NCBI GenBank assembly: GCA_033761915.1
Contig: JANRMC010000122.1
Location: forward strand, 1 to 10,207
DNA from: JACMLD01 sp033761915
GTDB lineage: Bacteria; Bacteroidota; Bacteroidia; Chitinophagales; Chitinophagaceae
Reading direction: 5' to 3'
Length of the DNA: 10,207 bases
The translations under genes were made by a program, and so were the position numbers. Under the pieces are notes generated by a model. That model had not been told where the DNA came from, made no database searches, and was given only the letters and a program-made list of their open reading frames with translations. Every line of letters begins with the position of its first letter. Positions within the stretch are counted from its first letter, which is position 1. Of this stretch, positions 5,407 through 10,207 are shown one piece after another.

Positions 5407-6729
5407 ATGAGTAATTATCGTTTCGAAACACTGCAGTTGCACGCCGGTCAGCAAATAGACCCCACAACCAAATCAAGAGCCGTTCCCCTATATCAAACAA
5501 CTTCGTATGCATTTGATAATGCAGACCACGCCGCCAACCTTTTTGGGTTAAAAGCATTTGGCAATATTTACACCCGTATTATGAACCCTACTACCGATGT
5601 GTTTGAACAGCGCATTGCTGCATTAGAAGGTGGTGTGGCTGCATTGGCTACTGCCAGCGGACAGGCCGCACAGTTTTTAGCACTCAATAATATTCTGCAG
5701 CCCGGAGATAATTTTGTAACCACCACCTATCTATACGGCGGCACTTACAACCAGTTTAAAGTAGCCTTTAAAAGATTGGGTGTTGAAGTACGTTTTGCTG
5801 ATGGAGATGATGTGGAAAGCTTTGTTAAACACATTGATAAAAATACCAAAGCCATTTATTTAGAAACCATTGGCAACCCCCGTTTAAATATTCCCGATTT
5901 TGAAAAGTTTGCGGCACTTGCCAAAGAGTACGATTTGCCATTGGTGGTAGATAATACATTTGGCGCAGGTGGCTATTTATTCCGCCCTATTGAGCATGGT
6001 GCAAATATTGTTGTAGAGTCTGCCACCAAATGGATTGGCGGCCACGGCACCACTATTGGCGGCGTTATTATTGATGGCGGTAATTACAATTGGGGCAATG
6101 GTAAGTTTCCGCAGTTTACAGAACCCAGCGAAGGTTACCATGGTCTTAAGTTTTGGGATGTGTTTGGAGAAGGCAATCCATTAGGCTTACCCAATATTGC
6201 ATTTGCCATACGTGCAAGGGTAGAAGGCCTGCGGGATTTTGGTCCTTCACAAAGCCCCTTCAACTCATTCTTATTATTGCAGGGCTTAGAAACTTTATCG
6301 TTGCGGGTACAGCGCCATACAGATAATGCACTGGCATTGGCGCAGTGGTTAGAGCAGCACCCCGCAGTAGAATTTGTATGGTACCCCGGTTTGCAAAGCA
6401 GCCCTTATAATAAACTGGCAAAAAAATATTTAACCAATGGTTTTGGCGGCGTGTTGCAGTTTGGTATAAAAGGCGGTATAGAAAATGGCCGCAAGTTTAT
6501 TGATTCCATCAAACTCATCAGCCACCTGGCTAATGTGGGCGATGCTAAAACCCTGGCCATTCATCCGGCTTCCACCACACACGAGCAGTTGAGTACAGAA
6601 GAACGCAAAGCATCTGGCGTGCTGGATAACCTGGTACGCATCAGCGTGGGTATTGAACATATAGATGATATTAAAGCCGATTTTGAACAGGCTTTTGAAA
6701 AAGTATTTGCAAAAGAATTAGTAGGGTAA
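5407..6729 (+). CDS. metY: O-acetylhomoserine sulfhydrylase (aminocarboxypropyltransferase)
   Basis: A cytoplasmic PLP enzyme of the Cys/Met metabolism family: O-acetylhomoserine + sulfide gives homocysteine + acetate. The 440-aa product shows the family path: 'RFETLQLHAGQ' at the N-terminus, Y55 and R57 in 'YTRIMNPT' (phosphate contacts from the partner subunit), 'ATASGQAA' (81-88), 'YGGTYNQF' (110-117), D182 in 'VVDNTFG' (ring-nitrogen contact) and the PLP lysine K208 in 'SATKWIGGHG'. The long insert with 'GYHGLKFWDVFG' and length near 430-440 fit MetY better than MetB or MetC (about 380-400). The frame is open upstream to 5278, but I start at ATG 5407 because family proteins begin at this point and the upstream 43 residues are hydrophobic and unlike the family. 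First structural gene after the SAM riboswitch and the Cys-rich leader; 127 nt before metX. Confidence 0.95.
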   Translation: MSNYRFETLQLHAGQQIDPTTKSRAVPLYQTTSYAFDNADHAANLFGLKAFGNIYTRIMNPTTDVFEQRIAALEGGVAALATASGQAAQFLALNNILQPGDNFVTTTYLYGGTYNQFKVAFKRLGVEVRFADGDDVESFVKHIDKNTKAIYLETIGNPRLNIPDFEKFAALAKEYDLPLVVDNTFGAGGYLFRPIEHGANIVVESATKWIGGHGTTIGGVIIDGGNYNWGNGKFPQFTEPSEGYHGLKFWDVFGEGNPLGLPNIAFAIRARVEGLRDFGPSQSPFNSFLLLQGLETLSLRVQRHTDNALALAQWLEQHPAVEFVWYPGLQSSPYNKLAKKYLTNGFGGVLQFGIKGGIENGRKFIDSIKLISHLANVGDAKTLAIHPASTTHEQLSTEERKASGVLDNLVRISVGIEHIDDIKADFEQAFEKVFAKELVG

Positions 6730-6741
6730 TTAGGTCACCAG

Positions 6742-6766
6742 CAGCAGTACCGCTATGGTACTGTTG
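6742..6766. repeat. Hairpin CAGTACC/GGTACTG after metY
   Basis: CAGCAGTACC (6742-6751) pairs with GGTACTGTTG (6757-6766) as 10 bp with one G-T wobble and a 5-nt loop, 12 nt after the metY stop. No T tract follows. It abuts the next palindrome, so the two form tandem stem-loops in the metY-metX message. Confidence 0.55.
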
Positions 6767-6819
6767 TTGCGTCGCACACTTGTACAGCCGTGCTACCTGC
6801 GCCGAAGTGTGCGACGCAA
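6767..6819 (+). repeat. Intact CGTCGCACACTT palindromic element in the metY-metX gap
   Basis: TTGCGTCGCACACTT (6767-6781) and AAGTGTGCGACGCAA (6805-6819) are perfect 15-bp inverted arms around a 23-nt loop. A diverged copy in opposite orientation lies at 1643-1731. GC-rich arms, intergenic position and more than one copy suggest a REP-like dispersed family. In the transcript it would be a strong stem-loop, which may change the stability of the metY part relative to metX-hom. Confidence 0.8.
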
Positions 6820-6856
6820 GAGTGCTGATTAAAGAACGAATGACGATAACATAACT

Positions 6857-7918
6857 ATGTCAACACAATTATTTACACATAAGCAGCCCTTTGTTTTAGA
6901 AAATGGGCAAACCCTGCCAGAGCTGCATTTGGCTTATACCACACTGGGCAAATTAAACACCACTAAAGATAATGTGGTGTGGATTTTTCATGCACTAACG
7001 GCCAACAGTAACCCGGCAGAGTGGTGGCCCGGCCTGGTGGGAGAAGGAAAGTTTTTTGACCCCAGCCGTTATTTTATTATTTGTGTAAATAAACCCGGCA
7101 GCCCTTACGGCAGTATTTCTCCGTTAAGCATTAACCCTGCCAGTGGGCATCAGTACTATCACGATTTTCCGTACTTCACCATTAAGGATATGGTACGCAG
7201 CTACCAGTTGCTTAAAAACAGTTTGGGTATTACTAAAGTGCTGGTGGGTATTGGTGGCAGCACCGGCGGTATGCAGTTATTAGAATGGGCCATAGAAGAG
7301 CCGCAGTTGTTTGAACATATTGTGCCCATTGCCACCAGTGCTGTATTGGCACCATGGGGCGTAGCCTTTAATGCCAGCCAGCGGATGGCCATAGAGGCAG
7401 ACAGCACCTGGTTGCAACGCAATAAAGAAGCGGGCCAAAAAGGGCTGGCAACGGCCCGCTCCATTGCATTGCTTTCTTACCGTCATTACAACGGTTATGG
7501 CATTACACAGGCAAGAGATAAACAGTTTGTGCCACTGACCAAAGAGAGTGAATATGCCGCCGATAATTACCAGCGTTACCAGGGTTTAAAACTGGTAAAC
7601 CGGTTTAACGTGGTTTGCTATTACCGCCTTACCCAAAGTATGGATAGCCACGATGTGGGCCGTAACCGAGGCGGTGTATTCAATGCATTGCAACGTATTA
7701 CCGCAGCTACACTGGTAATTGGTATTACATCAGATGTGTTGTATCCGTTTACAGAACAAGAATACCTGCAAAAAAATATTAAAGGGGCGCAACTGCTTAC
7801 CCTCAACAGTGACTTTGGCCACGATGGCTTTTTACTGGAATACGAAAGCATTGAAAAAGCATTGAAAGAATTTATTCATTATAAAACAGGCAATCATTTA
7901 AAAGTAGTAAACGATTAA
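6857..7918 (+). CDS. metX: Homoserine O-acetyltransferase
   Basis: Transfers acetyl from acetyl-CoA to homoserine in the cytoplasm, making the MetY substrate. The 353-aa protein is an alpha/beta hydrolase of the MetX type: 'HALTANSNPAEWW' (45-57, oxyanion region), 'SPYGSISPLSINP' (82-94), nucleophile S135 in 'GIGGSTGGMQLLEW', conserved 'PWGVAFNASQRMAIEAD', 'ALLSYRHYNGY', 'SMDSHDVGRNRGG', and the remaining triad residues D293 (ITSDVLYP) and H322 (DFGHDGF). Length is at the usual size for the family (350-380). Many homologues have GGSMGG where this one has Thr, and 'GSISPLS' where TGPxS is usual; both keep the catalytic serine and glycine pattern. The choice between acetyl and succinyl transfer cannot be read from sequence alone, but the MetY neighbour argues for acetyl. 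Start ATG 6857; stop 5 nt before hom. Confidence 0.94.
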   Translation: MSTQLFTHKQPFVLENGQTLPELHLAYTTLGKLNTTKDNVVWIFHALTANSNPAEWWPGLVGEGKFFDPSRYFIICVNKPGSPYGSISPLSINPASGHQYYHDFPYFTIKDMVRSYQLLKNSLGITKVLVGIGGSTGGMQLLEWAIEEPQLFEHIVPIATSAVLAPWGVAFNASQRMAIEADSTWLQRNKEAGQKGLATARSIALLSYRHYNGYGITQARDKQFVPLTKESEYAADNYQRYQGLKLVNRFNVVCYYRLTQSMDSHDVGRNRGGVFNALQRITAATLVIGITSDVLYPFTEQEYLQKNIKGAQLLTLNSDFGHDGFLLEYESIEKALKEFIHYKTGNHLKVVND

Positions 7919-7923
7919 AAATT

Positions 7924-9180
7924 ATGGAAGCACATAAACAGCTGACGATTGGGTTATTTGGTTTTGGTGTGGTGGGAGAAGGGTTGTATAAAATTTTACA
8001 GCAAACTCCTTCTTTAAAAGCCAATATTAAAAAAGTATGTATTAAAAACGCTGCTAAAAAAAGAAACGCCCCCGATGCGCTTTTTACCACCGATAAAAAT
8101 GATATTCTGAACGACCCTGAAATAAACGTAGTGGTGGAAGTGATTAATGAAAGCGGGTCTGCTTTTGAAATTGTAAGTACCGCTTTAAAAAATGGCAAGG
8201 ATGTGGTAAGTGCCAGCAGAAAAATGATAGCCGAGCACCTGCCTCAGTTGCTGCAACTGCAAAAAGAAACCGGCAAGCCCTTTTTATACGAGGCCAGTGC
8301 CTGCGCTTCTATACCTGTTATCAGAAATTTAGAAGAGTATTATGATAACGACTTACTGCATTCTATAAAAGCTATAGTAAATGGCAGCACCAACTTTATT
8401 TTAACCAAAATGTTTGAAGACAAGCTGGATTTTAAAGAAGCGTTGCTGCTGGCACAACAATTGGGTTTTGCAGAAAGCGATCCTAAGCTGGATGTGGAAG
8501 GTTTTGATGCGGTAAATAAATGGACCGAACTGCTGCTGCATGCTTATGGCATTATCAGCCACCCCGATGAGTTGGTGTTTAACGGCATACAAAATATTCA
8601 GTTAAGTGATGCAGTGGTGGCAAAAGAAAAACATTATGAAATAAAGCTGGTGGCGCAAGCCAAAAAATTACAGAGTGGTAAAGTAGCTGCTTTTGTATTA
8701 CCGCAGTTTATTAAGCAGGAAGACCATCTGGCTTTTGTAAAGAATGAATACAACGGGGTGGTTATAGAAAGTGGCTTTGCCGATAAGCAATTCTTTTATG
8801 GCAAAGGGGCCGGCAGCTTTCCTACGGCATCTGCTGTGCTGAGTGATATTTCTGCACTACGCTACGATTATCATTACGAGTATAAAAAGCTGTACCACCA
8901 CACACCGCACCAGCTGGATAATAATTTTCATATTAAAGTATATGTAAGCTTTGATGATTGGAAGTATGTGCCCAAAGAAAAGTTTGCATGGATAGAAGAA
9001 TGGCATGCCGAAGCAGAGCGTAAATACCTGGTGGGCGTTTTACCTTTTTCTGAACTGCAACAACAAAACTGGTGGAGAGAAAATAATACTTCATTAATAC
9101 TGGCCCCGGAACCGGTAATTGAAGATGTGGAGATAAGGGCTTTAAAGAAAAAAAGTTTAGAGCTGGCCGGGGTGGAATAA
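7924..9180 (+). CDS. hom: Homoserine dehydrogenase, monofunctional
   Basis: Reduces aspartate semialdehyde to homoserine with NAD(P)H in the cytoplasm. The 418-aa product has the Rossmann motif GFGVVG (13-18), 'VVSASRKMIAEH' (94-105) in the place of the family's TANK segment, 'EASACASIPVIR' (123-134), 'VNGSTNFIL' (152-160), the substrate loop 'GFAESDPKLDVEGFDAVNKW' (181-200) with the likely catalytic D195 and K199, and 'GKGAGSFPTASAVLSDI' (293-309). The last 85 or so residues (from about 334) occupy the place of the ACT regulatory domain but show no DxPGVL motif, so feedback control may differ. There is no fused aspartate kinase. It begins 5 nt after metX, so the two are surely co-transcribed; a strong terminator closes the unit 44 nt after its stop. 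Confidence 0.95.
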   Translation: MEAHKQLTIGLFGFGVVGEGLYKILQQTPSLKANIKKVCIKNAAKKRNAPDALFTTDKNDILNDPEINVVVEVINESGSAFEIVSTALKNGKDVVSASRKMIAEHLPQLLQLQKETGKPFLYEASACASIPVIRNLEEYYDNDLLHSIKAIVNGSTNFILTKMFEDKLDFKEALLLAQQLGFAESDPKLDVEGFDAVNKWTELLLHAYGIISHPDELVFNGIQNIQLSDAVVAKEKHYEIKLVAQAKKLQSGKVAAFVLPQFIKQEDHLAFVKNEYNGVVIESGFADKQFFYGKGAGSFPTASAVLSDISALRYDYHYEYKKLYHHTPHQLDNNFHIKVYVSFDDWKYVPKEKFAWIEEWHAEAERKYLVGVLPFSELQQQNWWRENNTSLILAPEPVIEDVEIRALKKKSLELAGVE

Positions 9181-9223
9181 GTTATTTAGGTTTCCACTGG
9201 TTGGCCCGGATATTTTTAGCAGC

Positions 9224-9270
9224 AAGAGACACGGTTTCAGCAATACGCTGGTTGCGTGTCTCTTTTTTTT
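9224..9270 (+). terminator. Terminator of the metY-metX-hom unit
   Basis: AAGAGACACG (9224-9233) pairs with CGTGTCTCTT (9255-9264), a perfect 10-bp stem with an inner CAGC/GCTG helix in the 21-nt loop, followed by eight T (9263-9270). Confidence 0.92.
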
Positions 9271-9292
9271 GGCGCTTAGTATCTCTTTCTCA

Positions 9293-9318
9293 GCCGAGTC
9301 CCCTGCAAGGGACTCGGC
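9293..9318. repeat. Palindromic unit GCCGAGTCCC/GGGACTCGGC
   Basis: Perfect 10-bp arms (9293-9302 and 9309-9318) around CTGCAA. First of four short palindromes in the gene-free stretch 9271-9520. No T tract follows, so it is not a terminator. It shares the centre CCCTGC..GGG with the next unit. Confidence 0.65.
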
Positions 9319-9359
9319 GTAGCTTGCCATATTGTTTCTTTTTATAGCTTTGGTGCAAC

Positions 9360-9385
9360 GCAGAGTGCCCTGCGGGATACGCTGC
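9360..9385. repeat. Imperfect palindromic unit related to the previous one
   Basis: GCAGAGT (9360-9366) faces ACGCTGC (9379-9385) with one mismatch, and CCC (9368-9370) faces GGG (9374-9376) around TGC. The centre CCCTGCGGG resembles CCCTGCAAGGG of the unit at 9293-9318, suggesting one repeat family. Between 9386 and 9475 I see no ORF or structure of note. Confidence 0.45.
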
Positions 9386-9475
9386 TGAGAATTTAAAAAG
9401 GAGAGAACTATTTATTCAGTAGTGCCTGCGATTATACTGGTAAGAAAGGTTTAATTAAATTAGATATGTGGTAGT

Positions 9476-9490
9476 GTAGCTAAAAGCTAC
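9476..9490. repeat. Short hairpin GTAGCT/AGCTAC
   Basis: 6-bp arms (9476-9481, 9485-9490) with an AAA loop, 10 nt before the stronger palindrome at 9501. Too short to interpret alone, but part of the palindrome cluster. Confidence 0.4.
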
Positions 9491-9500
9491 GAACAAAAAC

Positions 9501-9521
9501 AGCGTAGGCACAGCCTACGCT
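9501..9521. repeat. Palindrome AGCGTAGGC/GCCTACGCT at the protease ORF boundary
   Basis: Perfect 9-bp arms (9501-9509, 9513-9521) with loop ACA. It ends at base 9521, exactly where the in-frame stop TGA (9521-9523) and the GTG (9524) of the protease ORF begin, marking an abrupt boundary between repeat DNA and coding sequence. Confidence 0.65.
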
Positions 9522-9523
9522 GA

Positions 9524-10159
9524 GTGAGGGACGGTAACTGGAACGTTAATATAACCGTAAATGCTGCTGTTCTTAATAATTCAGGGAAAAAAATTGATTT
9601 GGAGAAATATATTCAAAATGAAAAGGAGAATTTTAAAAATATTTTTTCAGGATCTTTTTTAAATTTTAAAGTGACGGCAACACTTAATATGCATGAGGTA
9701 AAGAACGAAAAAGAAGTAAAAAAGAATGAACATCTTGTAGAAATATTAACTCCAGAAGCCTTTGGAGAGGGCAAAGGTGGTGATGCTGAATTTGGGGGAT
9801 TAAAGGTGTTTCTCAATAGTGATTATATTAATGAAGATGGTTCAGTTACAAGTAAGGCCACCCTTTCCCATGAATTAGGTCATACAGGCGGGCTAGTTCA
9901 TCCGTTTGAGGATATCAATAAAGAAGGACAATTTAAAAATGGGAACGCATTCTCATACCCGATTTCATCGCAAATTAAAGGAATAGACAAGCTCAATAAT
10001 TTCATGTCATATCCGCAGAGATATTTGAATATAAATACAAACGAAGGGATGAAAAAACTATACTCCATATACGAAAACCCTGGGAAAGCGACTGCTAGTC
10101 AGCTCCTGACAATTATGAAAAACTATCTCAGAAATAACTTAAACTATGGTAATAAATGA
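9524..10159 (+). CDS. Orphan metzincin-type zinc metalloprotease domain, probably 5'-truncated
   Basis: The 211-residue frame contains HELGHTGGLVH (H116, E117, H120, H126), the metzincin zinc motif HExxHxxGxxH, and a Met-turn candidate M161 in 'NNFMSYP'. Before the helix an edge-strand segment 'AEFGGLKVFLNSDYI' fits the fold; the order beta, helix, beta, edge strand, active helix, Met-turn is a complete minimal catalytic domain. There is no signal peptide, propeptide or secretion domain. The only early start is GTG 9524, directly after an in-frame TGA and a palindromic repeat, with no ribosome site, so this may be the tail of a once longer protein (for example a polymorphic-toxin or RHS-type tip) or a silent cassette. 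Codon use is AT-richer than in hom and metX, suggesting a separate origin. The stop overlaps the next gene by ATGA. Protease fold is well supported; substrate and role are unknown. Confidence 0.65.
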   Translation: MRDGNWNVNITVNAAVLNNSGKKIDLEKYIQNEKENFKNIFSGSFLNFKVTATLNMHEVKNEKEVKKNEHLVEILTPEAFGEGKGGDAEFGGLKVFLNSDYINEDGSVTSKATLSHELGHTGGLVHPFEDINKEGQFKNGNAFSYPISSQIKGIDKLNNFMSYPQRYLNINTNEGMKKLYSIYENPGKATASQLLTIMKNYLRNNLNYGNK

Positions 10160-10207
10160 AAACAACTTATAAGGTAGTTTTTGTGATTCTACTCATCACG
10201 TTTTTGC
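10156..10207 (+). CDS. Start of a gene with hydrophobic N-terminus (partial)
   Basis: ATG at 10156 overlaps the TGA of the protease frame (ATGA), a sign of translational coupling. Seventeen codons are visible before the window ends: MKTTYKVVFVILLITFL, a Lys-containing N-terminus followed by a hydrophobic core typical of a signal peptide, lipoprotein signal or membrane anchor. The next codon begins with C. Product unknown. As the partner of an effector-like protease, an exported inhibitor or immunity protein is one possibility; it could equally be an unrelated membrane protein. Confidence 0.5.
   Translation, partial: MKTTYKVVFVILLITFL

Noticed and set aside
9613..9816. 67-aa minus-strand ORF inside the protease gene
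   Set aside because: Antisense shadow of the HExxH-containing frame, without any feature of its own.

Overview
The window looks like a chromosomal segment of a Bacteroidota bacterium, most likely Chitinophagaceae or a close relative. Evidence: moderate-to-low GC, starts mostly without Shine-Dalgarno sequences, promoter-like pairs of the Bacteroidota type (TTTG, about 20 nt, TAnnTTTG), an outer-membrane beta-barrel of the DUF6089 type, a small secreted protein resembling a type IX secretion C-terminal domain, and a met operon typical of the phylum. The genus assignment is inference.

Layout. Positions 1-528 hold the 3' end of an outer-membrane beta-barrel gene. Two small genes follow: a 129-aa exported beta-rich protein (608-997) and a 74-aa protein without signal peptide (1318-1542) whose C-terminal half resembles the first. 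The 320 nt between them contain a long inverted repeat, a strong intrinsic terminator, a direct repeat and a palindrome. uvrA (1807-4686) lies on the minus strand. Between it and the second small gene sits a damaged copy of a palindromic element whose intact copy is in the metY-metX gap.

Divergent from uvrA is a methionine biosynthesis unit: promoter, SAM-I riboswitch (4838-4948) with a terminator (4984-5020), a second promoter-like pair (5179-5210), a 23-codon cysteine-rich leader ORF (5234-5305), then metY (5407-6729), metX (6857-7918) and hom (7924-9180), closed by a strong terminator (9224-9270). Hom makes homoserine, MetX acetylates it, and MetY exchanges the acetyl group for sulfide to give homocysteine. 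The layout suggests two sensing layers: SAM (end product) through the riboswitch, and cysteine (sulfur supply) through a translated leader peptide. The second layer is inference and is the most interesting point in the window.

The right end (9271-10207) looks like accessory DNA. A cluster of short palindromes leads directly into an AT-richer ORF that encodes a bare metzincin-type zinc protease domain with no signal peptide and no normal start. It overlaps by ATGA a gene with a hydrophobic N-terminus that runs off the window. This resembles a displaced effector-domain cassette with a partner gene, but that is not proven.
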